Below are positions 12,641 to 23,464 of a DNA stretch of 64,000 nt, piece after piece. The notes under the pieces are model-generated. The model saw nothing but the letters and a program-made list of their open reading frames with translations, was not told where the DNA came from and made no database searches. Source of the DNA: Topomyia yanbarensis (taxonomy: Eukaryota > Arthropoda > Insecta > Diptera > Culicidae); the NCBI RefSeq assembly GCF_030247195.1, contig NC_080672.1, forward strand, positions 31,193,906 through 31,257,905, in the 5' to 3' direction. The position numbers were made by a program, and so were the translations under genes. Numbering within the stretch: position 1 is the first letter of the stretch; each line of letters starts with the position of its first letter.

Positions 12641-13260
12641 AAATCAATAGGTTGATGGGTTTGACGACATGATCGGGAACTCTAGTGATATGGGGAAACG
12701 TACTCTTTTCTAACATCTGAACAATACATTAAAAATTAAGTTTCAGATCAGGTCCGCACGCGATCATTCGGGAATACACGCAAATATGCAAATATCCACA
12801 TGGTTACAAAATGGAATTTATGCACGTAAAATTACATACGCGCTAGCACAGGCGACAAACACGTTACAATACAAACGCTCGAACTATTCGCGATCATCCG
12901 CGCACACCTGCGCCCGCGTTATCACAGGATAACGTCCCGATGATTAAGTTAACATTTTAGCACTTATAAATTTACAAATGCGGTCTCAAGAGTGAACCTA
13001 CAAACGCCCGCGTTCGCGCGATCCTGGATCGGTTACGTCCGGCAGTCCCTACTCTCGGCCCTAGCAGCCTTTAACCATGCTTTCAGTTGAGTCAATTAAA
13101 AATGACGTCAAATCTACTAGACAACATGTTCCATGGTGACATGACCGGGAACTCTAGTGATATAAAGGAACTCACATTTTTCTAGCATTTGAACCGTACA
13201 CCGAAACTTAGGTATCAGATTCGCGATCATCCAAGAACACACGCGAATATGCGAATGGCC

Positions 13261-13469
13261 TGTTGGGCCCCTGGAGTCAACTGCTACGCACAGCCTTGCA
13301 CGCGACGTCGTTACCTTTGAAAGCCTTGGCAGCTGTCGTCCAAGGCGGGAATAGGAATCTGCGATTCTGTTCGTCTACTATCTCGTGTCAAGTTCAGTTA
13401 TATTTTATGTCTTGATTTATTACTAAATATTTACGTATCCAACTTATTGCTTATTTGGGATATGTAACA
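13261..13469 (+). mobile_element. Putative solo LTR, copia-type
   Basis: The 209-bp block begins TGTTGGGCCCCTGG and ends GGATATGTAACA, the TG...CA form of an LTR, with the TGTTGGG start frequent in Ty1/copia LTRs. It interrupts the repeat subunit, whose uninterrupted relatives read straight across (near 12795 and 63535). The five bases on each side do not match, so a clean target duplication is not visible. It is non-coding, with an AT-rich end that could hold a polyadenylation region. Confidence 0.45.
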
Positions 13470-13620
13470 GTTATAAAATCGAATTGATACACGCGATGTT
13501 ACATACACGCTAGCACACGCGATATACAAGCGCCCATGCGATCAAACACGTTAGCGTACAAACGTTCGAATCCTACGCGATGATACTCGCGATCGTGAAG
13601 TCCCTACGCCCGTACATATT

Positions 13621-14032
13621 AGCCACCGAAAATACAAGTCGCACGAAGGGAACATGCGTCGTAAAACCCGTTTCAAATATATTAGAATGCAAAAATTTTA
13701 ATAAACCAAATGCATAAAACTCGAACTGAGATCCTTCAGCATAAGAATCACCTAAAAAGTTGTCAACCGCAATACTCGAAAACGATGAACCTACAGTATA
13801 AAAACATGATAACAACAATATATTCGATCGTGGGAGTATACTAACCAAAATTACTTTGTAAGGATTGGATATATTTTTTGTGGCTTTTATGGTTTTTTTA
13901 CTGACTATCACAGAGGAAAGTCCCATTCCGATTTTTATGCTTGAAGTTCATTCGCGATTCTTACATTCTACTACATTTGAAACGGGTTTTATAATGCATG
14001 TTCTATCCGTGCGACTTTGATTTTCGGTCGCT
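13621..14032. mobile_element. Fold-back MITE with 6-bp target duplication
   Basis: The left end (AGCCACCGAAAATACAAG) and the complement of the right end (AGCGACCGAAAATCAAAG) form terminal inverted repeats. The homology extends inward about 75 bp through a block containing AAACCCGTTTCAAAT. CATATT flanks both sides (13615-13620 and 14033-14038). Removing the element rejoins text that matches the empty relative near 63660-63710. The superfamily is not clear from a 6-bp duplication. Confidence 0.65.
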
Positions 14033-14110
14033 CATATTTGAACCGTATAGTGAATATCATATTCAGATTCAAGGCCTGCTGCAATTAGCCTTAAGCAGTA
14101 TTTTAGCGGG

Positions 14111-14885
14111 TCACATTTCCTGTATCATCTGCAATGGTAGTGGGTGATTCGGACGGGGAGCCCTTTCGAGACCCTGGCTCCACAACTCCAGTAGGATAAC
14201 TCTTGAAAAAAAAAACAAGAATGCTCCAAAAAGAAAATCCTTTTTACGCTTTTCCCCCTCTTTTCCTCTTTTTTCATTTTCTTTCCTTTTTGATTTGACA
14301 TCTGATCTCGATGGTTTGTAAACCATTTGAAAGCTACATGAAACAATCAAAATATGATTCAACTAAATAGTTCAATCATCAGACCCTATGATCGAATAAT
14401 ATTTGATTATTTTCGTAAAGCTTTCAAATGGTCTACAATATAGCCTTCATGTCAACAGAAAAGTTACAGGAAATTGTATGCATCTTTCGAAAAACCTATT
14501 GTTGTTGATGGAGAAATGCGAATAACTTATGGAAAGGACGTAATAAAATAAAATAATTGTGTTGTTAAAAAAAAATTAAAATATCTCGAGAACTACTAGG
14601 CGTTTAAAATCATATTCGAAGAGAAAATTGAATTTTTGACTGCAAATAGTATAAATTACAAAAATATGTCAAAAGTTGTTAGGAAAACTTTTTTATCAAC
14701 AGTTTCTCCATGATCCAAATGCACTGAAAAAGTTTCTTTTACGTCTTAAAAACAATAAACATTAGATCGTTGATCGTTTATGATGTGGTAAAGTAAACTT
14801 TCAAAAAAAGGCATGATGATACGAATTAATTGTTTTGTTAGAGCAAAATTCCAAATATCTCGACAACTATCGCCTTTTGAAACAT
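14111..14885. other. AT-rich, no gene recognised
   Basis: A block near 14320-14340 (AACCATTTGAAAGCTACATG) is an imperfect inverted match to one near 14420-14455, suggesting a small decayed inverted-repeat element. No coding motif. Confidence 0.35.
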
Positions 14886-16078
14886 TTTGCCTTTCTCATA
14901 TAAAGAAAGGCTATGCAATCACTGTAAAAATCGACTTTTTAACCGAGGCCCGGAGGGCCGAGTGTCATACACCATTCGATTCAGTTCGTCGAGATCGGCA
15001 AATGTCTGTGTGTGTGTGTATGTGTGTGTGTATGTGTGTGTGTGTATGTGTGTGTGTCATTTAAACTCACAATTTTCTCAGAGATGGCTGAACCGATTTT
15101 CGCAAACTTAGTTTCATCTGAAAGGTATAATGCTCCCATAAGCTGCTATTGAATTTTTAGTTGATCCGACTTCCGGTTCCGGAGTTACGGGTTGAAGAGT
15201 GCGGTCAAACAGCAAATTCCCATATAAACTGGTACCACCATGATGTTCAAATGATGTAAAACATATTAAAATTGATGTAACATTACTCTAGTTTGCGGGT
15301 CTGGATCACTAATTATCAATCAAAGCAGCTTTGACCAAATTGGCCACCTATGACAGGTCATGACGCCCCCGGGGAACTCGCCAAGTTCCTAAGCTAATAT
15401 CACACCCATTCCCCAACGAATTCTCTACCGATTTTTACAAACTTGATTTCAAATGAAAGATACAGTAATGCCATTGACTGCTGCTGAATTTCATTCGGTT
15501 CTGACTCTTGCTTCCGGAGTTACAGGGGTGTTAGTAAGGATACACTGGAATTTCCCATATAAATCGGTACAATCGTAATACCTCAGAGGCTAAAAACTAT
15601 TGAAATGGTCACCAAATAACTTCTAATCGCAGATCTAGATCACTGATTGCCAATCAAACATTCTTTGAATATATTGCCTACTATCGACGATTCCGGAAGT
15701 CCGGAATTCCGGGCATATTCCACAATTAAAGTCAAATCGGTTCTTCGGTGATGACTGAACCGATTTTCTCAAACCAAGTCTCAAATGGAAGACAAAATAT
15801 GCAGTTGAGTATTGCGTCGCCGCCCCCCTCCCCCCCTCCGTCTTGCCCTTACACCTCCATCCTTCATCACTCCCCTCCCCTTGGACCACCCTCACGCCCG
15901 CATTTCCTGCATCCATCCCGTATACCGAAATAAGATGAAGGATTTCTGACGCATCCTCCACTCCCACTCTACTAACCCCCCATTCCCTCCACTTTCAAAC
16001 CCATTCCACCATCATTTCAAAATATAATCACATGAAAATACTATTGAACTCATGCTGATTAAGCTAAATATTATTCTT
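14886..16078 (-). repeat. Recurrent interspersed repeat, copy B
   Basis: Reverse orientation relative to copy A. It starts with the hairpin end (TTGCCTTTCTCATATAAAGAAAGG), then a TG/TATG microsatellite at 15006-15056, then modules around ATCCGACTTCCGGTTCCGG and a C-rich block at 15820-15880. The outer end carrying TAATCCACC is missing, because copy C begins immediately. Confidence 0.6.
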
Positions 16079-17121
16079 TTGCCTTTCTCATATAGAAAGG
16101 TTATGCAATTGCTCCAAAAACCGACTTTCTAACCGACTCATAACATTCGACTCAGTTCGCCGAGATCGCAAAATATCTGTGTGTATGTATGTGTGTATGT
16201 ATGTGTGTATGTATGTATGTATGTATGTATGTATGTATGTATGTATGTATGTATGTATGTATGTATGTATGTATGTATGTATGTGTGTATGTGCGGATTT
16301 GTTAACAAAATGTCCACATCGGTTTCTCGGAGATGACTGAACCGATTTTTACAAACTAAGATTCAAATGAAAGGTATAATATTCCCATAGGTTGCTATTG
16401 AATTTCATTTTCAACCGACATCTTGTTCCGGATTACGAGTTGAAGAGTATGGTTACAAAACAAAATTTGTTGATTTGTCCACATCGGTTTCTCGGAATTT
16501 TCTGAACCGATTTTGACAAACTTGATTTTAAATGAAAGGTCCATCAGCTGCTGTTGAATTTTGTGTGGATACGAGTTCTGGTTCCTGAATTACAGGGTGA
16601 TACGTACGATCACGCAGCAAATCCCGATTCTAACGAATTCTGCGATGAATGTAAAAAGGTGAATTTTTTTCCAAAATGTAAACACATTTGTTGAATTTGT
16701 AGATCTAGGTCACCAACAGTCATTCAAAGTCTCTTTGGCCACACTGGCCACCATCGACGGATCCGGAAGCATCCAAATTCAGAATAACGGTTATATTGGT
16801 TTCTCAAAAATGGCTAGACCGATTTGATCAACTTAGTCTCAAATGAAAGGTGTTGCGTCCCCGGAAACCGATATTAAATTCCATCTCCATCCGACTTCCG
16901 GTTCCGGAGTTACGGGTTGTGGAGTGCGATCACATAGAAAACTCCGATTCAAACCGATACCGCGATGAATGCAAAAAGGTGCTCTTATATATACTTACCA
17001 AGTGTAATAAGAATGAAAAACATTACCATAATGTTATATTGTACGAACCAGCTACTAAATCATAGTTTGGAGAAATGAGAAAGGCACAATTGCACCTCTA
17101 GGTGGATTAAAACAGGTTTTT
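16079..17121 (-). repeat. Recurrent interspersed repeat, copy C, directly abutting copy B
   Basis: It starts with the same hairpin end (GCCTTTCTCATATAGAAAGG). A large TATG microsatellite (about 16178-16292) sits at the same internal position as in copies A and B. It ends with the complementary text GGCACAATTGCACCTCTAGG followed by TGGATTAAAACAGG. Confidence 0.65.
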
Positions 17122-17653
17122 GTTAAATGCATTTAGATTTTAAATAATACGTAGAATTATATTCTGTTAAAAATTTATTGTTTTTATATTAATTAGTAAA
17201 ACATTTAAAAATATGTATAATGTTATTGTTAGAAAAAATTTTTTGCCGATAAGTTCTTCACCATGCAATGACATTCAAAATGTTTCTTTGCTCTTGAGGT
17301 TTTTGTTGAAAAAATATAAAAAGTTAAAAAAATTTTTTTCGATATTTGAATTTTTAACCTAAATTTGTAAAAAATGCACAACATTTTTTTCAGTGCATAT
17401 TTCTTACACTGTAGAATTGATTCCCTGCAATCGTTCTCAGATAATTTTGTTGCATTTTTCGAAACCTTTATGCTCTGTTGAAAAATTGCTCTTGCGTCAA
17501 AATAATCTTATTGACTGTGAAAAATGTTTGGTTTTTCATGCTGTTGAAACGTGTAAAATTTCGTCGGAATCTAAGGTGGTCACGATTTTAAAGATTTTCG
17601 GACGTGTGCAATGGTAGCCAGTAAAAAATTGTTTTAGTTATTTTTAGTAAATA
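17122..17653. other. AT-rich, no feature recognised
   Basis: No coding motif. The sequence is made largely of A/T runs up to the TA that flanks the next element. Confidence 0.35.
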
Positions 17654-18914
17654 CAGGGTGTTTGGTTTATGATTAAGAACCTCTCGAGGGATGATTGACT
17701 GTCATATCTGGTATTTTTTATTAAATGGTATTCTCATATATTCAAGTTAATTATTTTTAATTACCTTTAATTTGTAAAGTAGTTAAGCATTTTTATGAGG
17801 TTTTTGTTATTCTTTTCAAAATATGAATTATAATAATAGCAATATCTATTATCCAAAAGTTGGTTTTAGGACGATTCATAATTTGTTCTTCAACATCATA
17901 CTCCTATCTCTTCTCGTTTCTTTGTAATTTCCTTACTAAACTTTTTCTGTAATCAACTTGCAAGTGTTTAAAAGACTCTAATCTAAAAAATTTCCTTTAT
18001 ATCGTTATTTCCAAGGCTTCATTGGAAAGCTGAGAAAATTTCCTTTCGATGTATGTATCCTTTAGTTAAGTGTATTAAATGACTTTTTACTAGTAAAATA
18101 ACTCAAAATTAGCGTTGTTTGGAGAGTTTTCTAATTATTCTAATTATTATTCAACTAAATTTATCTTTACTATTGTTCATTTGATATCCCTTAACTTTAT
18201 CTATGAATTGTTGTTTGATACCATATCTCTATCGCTGTTCATTTCGCTGCAATTTAACAGTTAACACAGCATGACCTCACCACAAATGTAGTAGGTTCGA
18301 AATCGTTTTTTTTGCATATGAAACGAGGTGATAAAAATGATTTTGCTTCGAAACAAATTTTTTCTGGCTTTCAAATAAATATAAGAAGAGGTACAATAAG
18401 TGCCAGACTTTTCAATAAGAGTTAGTATTAGTAAAAATGAGATAAGAATATCAAAGTTCAATAACCCAAACACATGGAAACTAGAAAAGATAAGTGTATC
18501 ATGTCAAAGAACAAATTATGCAGCTCTTCAATACTAACAACCTAAATTATTAAAAAGGTGATGTTATTATTATTATTATTATTGTAAATGGTGATGTTAC
18601 CGTAATGATTTTCGCGAAATGAACGAAAAATCTATCAAAATTGTTAAATTTTAAACAAATTACTGTGAAAAGGTTACTTAACTTCATTAACTGAAACATG
18701 TGAGGACATCATTCAATGGGAAATTTTCTCACCTATCCAATGGATCTAAAAGATAGCTATTTTAAGTATTTTAAAAAAACTAAGTTTTTAACATAAAAAG
18801 TTCAATAACTTAGTAACGGTTGAGATTTGACAGTATGTGTAGAACGATTTTTTTCTCCGAATAAGACAGTCAACCATCCCTCGAGAGGTTCTTAATCATG
18901 AACCAAACACCGTG
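17654..18914. mobile_element. TA-flanked inverted-repeat element, Tc1/mariner-like
   Basis: The left end CAGGGTGTTTGGTTTATGAT and the complement of the right end CACGGTGTTTGGTTCATGAT form inverted repeats of about 50 bp, both continuing through AAGAACCTCTCGAGGGATG. TA dinucleotides flank at 17652-17653 and 18915-18916, as expected for Tc1/mariner insertion. The 1261-bp interior is AT-rich, has an ATT microsatellite near 18568-18585, and shows no transposase motif, so it is non-autonomous or fully decayed. Confidence 0.7.
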
Positions 18915-18916
18915 TA

Positions 18917-19523
18917 TATAAAAATACATGGCTCCGATAATCACGCGCAATGAATAAAGAATTTAAAAAGTGAATCTTTCAACCCAAATGTTTTGGAATT
19001 TTCAAAAAATTTGAGATAAATTAAATGAATGAAAAAATAAACTTGCATTATAACCTTTAAATCTTTGTATGCAAAAACGAAAAAGCCACAATACAGTTGA
19101 GATCTTTGTTTGGACAAATACGTTGCTTTTAATCTTTGAACTGGAGTCGACTGTTTCCAATTTTTTAGGTTAGGTGTATGGCTTTGCTGTCTAATTTTTA
19201 AACTATTTATATTTGCCATACACCTTACCTACAAATACGTTGCATCAAATTGCAAAAATTCTTCTGCGTTTATGTGAAACGGTGTAAACCATTTTCCCAC
19301 ATTTTAAATTAATAAAACCTAGTACTGAAGTATTCCGCCCCCTCAGTTCACTGCCGTATGTATCCATTTGACCAAAACTACAATCTCCACCCACAAGACA
19401 CCCGATACTGAAACGACCATAGTTGTTCCCACCCAACATTTGTCTCGTTATCAGTTCATCTCGCTAACACTACACCATCCAATCGACTGATGACCAACCA
19501 TGCTTGCTTTTATGTCTTTTCAG
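18917..19523. other. Intron end upstream of the CUB exon
   Basis: No repeat signature was recognised. The segment ends in the pyrimidine-rich acceptor (GCTTTTATGTCTTTTCAG) of the exon at 19524. Confidence 0.5.
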
Positions 19524-19702
19524 CATGCAACCGAACGCTGTACGGCGAAGTCGGACGAACTTACGAACTCCAACTGCAGCCCCACCAGTTGCAACAGTTT
19601 CTACTGCAGCAGCAACAGCTGCACAATTCGCAAAATGCATATCCTTTCCTGTGCCACCTCAACTTCACCGCCCCCGGGGGGTCGTACGGCGATATTGTTC
19701 AG
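19524..19702 (+). CDS. CUB-domain protein, internal exon (first half of CUB domain)
   Basis: The exon follows a pyrimidine-rich tract ending in AG at 19522-19523 and is followed by GTAAGA at 19703. It opens with two bases of a split codon, then 59 codons, and ends in phase 0. The product starts with CNRTLYG and ends FTAPGGSYGDIVQ, which fits strands of a CUB domain, an extracellular adhesion or binding fold. Its two cysteines (CNRT and FLCHL) are the first disulfide pair. The spacing between them is stretched by a glutamine-rich insert (QLQQFLLQQQQLHNSQN). Family and fold are recognised from motifs; the orthologue is not. Earlier exons, including any signal peptide, must lie upstream of the window. 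Confidence 0.85.
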
Positions 19703-22600
19703 GTAAGACAAAGAGTAATGCTTGTAAATTAGCGGTGAAATGGGAAAGCTATACTAATGGATGATGGACAGTTTTGTATCTAGCAGATCGGTTTTTTTGC
19801 CCTACAACATACCGGGCGCTCTGAGTAAATGTCTTCATTTCTTTCCGAAGGGAACCAAGTATCAAGAACACCACACATGTACATACATTTCAATCATCGT
19901 ATCGAAATCTTTGCTGTCGTCCATCGGGCGGAAAGCGAGACTACTTAATCAATCTAGAGTTGTGTTTGCTATAGATTTATACTAATGGAGCGTGCCACCA
20001 CAGTGAGTCCAGTTCAGCGAGTCGTCGTCGTCGTTCTGACAGAAGTCATCAATGCCAGCCAGCCGACGCAAAAGAGAAATCCAAAGTACGGTGGTTACAC
20101 TTACACATTAGCTTGATGATCCGGACACACTCGATTCGTCCCACAAATCAATATCGAACGCAGGCCTGGCCAACGGCAAGGCGGTCGGTGATTGAAAGTG
20201 AAAAATGTGCTTTCCATGTCAGCCCGGGAGGGCTTTCGGAGCGAAAGGAACCAACATCGTCGGGAGCAGCCTCCGGCCGGAATCCCGACCGCGTGTCCGC
20301 CTCCTCTCCATCAGAACAGAGTCAGGCCTGAGAGTGAGTTTTCATGTTTTACTGGCTGCCGGCGTAATTGATAGATATAACTAGAAGGGACATTTTTCTT
20401 TATTTCGGGCAATCGAAACGGAAGAGATGTGGTCGAACTTGGATGGCGGTTTTCTATATTCGCCATCTGTTTTCGATTAATGGATTTTATGGAAAGTTGA
20501 GATTAATTTTCGATTGTATGGGGGGGGGGGACGAAAAGCTGTACACGATTTGAAGGGAATTATTTTTCCTGTTTGGATTACGTTTTTATATGGTGGGTGT
20601 TGATCAAAGTAAATACTGTGAATGGAATGTGAATAATTCCAACCCACATATAGAATTTGTTTGAAGAAACTTTCAATTGATTTATTATTGATTTACGCAG
20701 CTACAAATTAAATTACATTTTCCATGGAAAGCCAATTTTCACAAAAAGACGAAAAACATATCATAGGATCCATTTAGAAAATTGTTTACTTATAATTCAA
20801 TTCCTTTCCAGCAATGTTCACATCCCCCTTCCCCCAAAACAGAACAAATAAAGCTGAACATTTTCCCCATTTTCGATTCCTATGTTAATTTAGAAATTCC
20901 CCACGCTCCACGATCACGCTTCGTTTGACAAGCTGCTTCTGTTTCGATTATAAAATTCGTAACAACCTTTCACCCGTATCGGGGGAATTGACCGGGCAGT
21001 TCTGAACTAATTTCTGTCAAGCAGAATGTCAGAATTTTAACAAACGCCCCCGCCCCCATTTCCGTAATAGGGAAATACAAAACGAAATGCTAATGAAACA
21101 CACAAAATTATGCATCGCTGAATGATTGCTGCTGCTGCTGATGATGCCGTTCTGGTCATGCCGAGGTCGGTGGTCACAGAGTCGCCTTAAAGTCTAAATT
21201 GAGAAAGTAACAATATCATCATCAACAACAAGAACAACAACTGAGCAAATGTATTCCGGTCTTAATTTTTGTTAAAATGAGCTTCGGCTCAAGATTTGTA
21301 GCTTCGCTAACGGCACCGTACAGCGATAGGGACAACGAGTTGGACAGGTGCGCTCCGTCTCGCACCGCTGACTGCAGGCTTCATATTTTGCCATTTTATG
21401 CCCAAGCCTTGGGTTGGTTTGGGGCTGGAGCTGGTAGGGCGAAAGGAAAAGTTAAATTTGCATTCCGCTTCAGAAGTTTGCGATTGAATCAACTGCGGTG
21501 GTGGTGGTGGTGGCGGGGTGCTATTTCGGCTAAATGGGTAGGCCGGAGGTGGAAGGTTGGCGAATCGGCAGCAGTGGGGCGATTCATAATAAAAGTCAAC
21601 AATTGATTCAGTATGCTAATTCGGAATAGTACAGTTTGGCTTTTATTGGATTATGATATTCAATTAGAGGGTGATTTGAATTGACACGTCATGCGAGGGT
21701 CGTTGTGGTTGGGTGCTGATCTGTTGTAAACTTGTTTGTAGAACTAAGAGATATTGATGAACTGTCATGAGCTTTTTCCTATAACTTAATTTAAAAGTTA
21801 ATCTTGATTTGTTCGTTGTTTACGAACAAGATGACTTTCGTTGTTTTTTTATTGCTGGCCTATAAATGAATTTATTTCAGGTGCTGTCAACAATTTTGTG
21901 AAATGGTTCATATTTCCACCGGAAAAGCTCAAAATGTTCAAACAACAAAACATTTTAAAACCAACTTATCCATTCACATTAACACCAGCAGAATTGCCTG
22001 TTCCCCGCGGAAAAGAACATCGATATCCAATCGCCAATTTCCAAACAATGACAGGCCTCCAGGAATCAGTTGTAAATTAATTTTTGGAACAAAGGACCAA
22101 CCCATTTGTTTCCTGCCTTAAATTTCTCGGAACATTAAACCAACGGAAGTTGGTTTAATTTGACCTGGCGTGTGGCCGAAATCTTTTAGAAAAAATATCA
22201 ACTGCCGGATGCACAGAATGCTGAATATTGTTTTGACAAAATTAATTAAACGTGAAAAGTGGATCAACCAGTTAACAATAATTTAATTGGGGTGCAATAT
22301 TCATATAAATTTGAAAAAAAATCGGTGAAAACCTGCTTGAATCAAACTATTGTGAAGAATAGGGATAACACAGCACTTTAACAGAGAAGCACCCGACATT
22401 TTGAGAGTCAAGGTGTGTGAAAGAGCATGCCGATGCATCTTCCCCTATTTTAAAGGGGGTCTCACATCAAATTGCGTCACGGAAAAAACGCTCTAGAAAA
22501 TAATCCATTTTATATTTCCTCTTGAAAATTTGGGTAGAAGTAGTTTAGAGTGCATTGTTTACACTGTATTTTTATCGCTGTCAGTTTTTCGAAAATTGGA
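19703..22600. other. First part of the 15.1 kb CUB-gene intron
   Basis: Donor GTAAGA at 19703. The stretch is largely non-repetitive. It has a TCG/GTC run near 20020-20035, a G-run at 20521-20530, a CTG run near 21130-21140 and a GGT run at 21497-21512. No exon with credible splice sites and protein character was found. Confidence 0.5.
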
Positions 22601-23460
22601 AAAAAAAATGGCGGCACTCGAATCGATTTTGAGCAAGCACTCGGAAAATCTTGAACTCTCACATCATGACATCGGAAAATAACTAGCAATCGACCAGTCA
22701 ATGGTGAATCGTGTGACTAAACGTTACTACCAAACTCTGAGCATCGAACGAAGGGAGAAATGCAGTCAGAATGGGTGTTCTATCAGTGATCGGAATTCTT
22801 CGGTCAGGGGTGTGGCCATAAAGTTAAATCTGTCTAAGTCTATCGTTCAGAGAGCCAAGAACCGGAAGGAACTGCATACGTACAAAGTGCAGAAGGCTGA
22901 AGAACGGTAAAGTACGGTGGGAAAGGCACAGGCCCGGAAACTGTACACCCAGATCAGTGGCGGATCCAGGGGGAGGGTCCTGGGGGTCCGGACCCCCTCC
23001 GAAAATTTTTAACTTCTTGAGAAATTTTAAATAAGTTTCTATTTTAAATTCGTTTCAAATTCCAAATCATTCCAAACCAAAACTGATTTTAATTAAATGA
23101 GGGTATTACATATTACGTATTGTACAATGAACTCTAAAAAATTAAAATTTCGGACCCCCTCCGAAATTTTTTTCTGGATCCGCTCCTGACCCAGATGTAG
23201 ACGAAGCCTCATTGTCTCATCATGGATGATGATACTTAAGTCAAGGCGGACTTCCGGCAGCTTCCTGGACTACTGTTCTTAACCGCCCAGTACAAGTTTC
23301 AGAAACTTTCAAAAGTTGACAATAAATACATGATTTGGCAAGTGATCTGCTCCTGTGGCAAACGGAGTGCGCCATTCGTGACTATCGGGACTGTAAACGG
23401 GGAGATCTACCTCAAAGAGCGTATACAGAAGCGTCGGCTTCCTCTGTTGAAGTGAAAGTG
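22601..23460 (+). pseudogene. Tc1/mariner-superfamily transposase relic
   Basis: The N-terminal part reads MAALESILSKHSENLELS, then a stop, then LAIDQSMVNRVTKRYYQTLS and a second HTH-like stretch GVAIKLNLSKSIVQRAKN, consistent with the paired helix-turn-helix DNA-binding region. After the MITE at 22955-23188, the catalytic region follows in broken frames: MDDD-YVKADFRQLPG-like text near 23222-23265, then a WQVICSCG-like stretch near 23337-23360. The DE(D) catalytic set is incomplete because the gene stops at about 23460, where a LINE fragment begins. It resembles the mosquito DD37E-type elements. Confidence 0.7.
22955..23188. mobile_element. hAT-type MITE inserted in the transposase relic
   Basis: The 234-bp element begins CAGTGGCGGATCCA and ends TGGATCCGCTCCTG (inverted: CAGGAGCGGATCCA). 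It is flanked by the perfect 8-bp duplication ACCCAGAT (22947-22954 and 23189-23196). Sub-terminal CCGGACCCCCTCCGAAA blocks also repeat. TIRs of this form with an 8-bp duplication are typical of hAT elements. Its removal rejoins the transposase at ...LYTQM. Confidence 0.88.
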
Positions 23461-23464
23461 TCAA

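Larger units (their letters stand above)
12641..14110. repeat. GC-richer repeat with ~470-bp subunits, split by two insertions
   Basis: The segment starting near 12665 (GGGAACTCTAGTGATATGG) recurs near 13148 (GGGAACTCTAGTGATATAA), and both continue with ACACGCGAATATGCGAA-like text rich in CGCG. Diverged relatives lie at 62990-63720 on the same strand. The second subunit is split by a putative solo LTR (13261-13469), and the array end is split by a fold-back element (13621-14032). Host family unknown. Confidence 0.6.

Noticed and set aside
19490..19523. Translation start at the ATG in the frame leading into the CUB exon
   Set aside because: That text is the intron's pyrimidine tract and acceptor. 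The CUB domain needs upstream exons for its signal peptide.
22580..23460. Calling the whole Tc1/mariner element with its inverted ends
   Set aside because: No inverted repeats could be paired. The right end is replaced by a LINE fragment, so the element edges are unknown.
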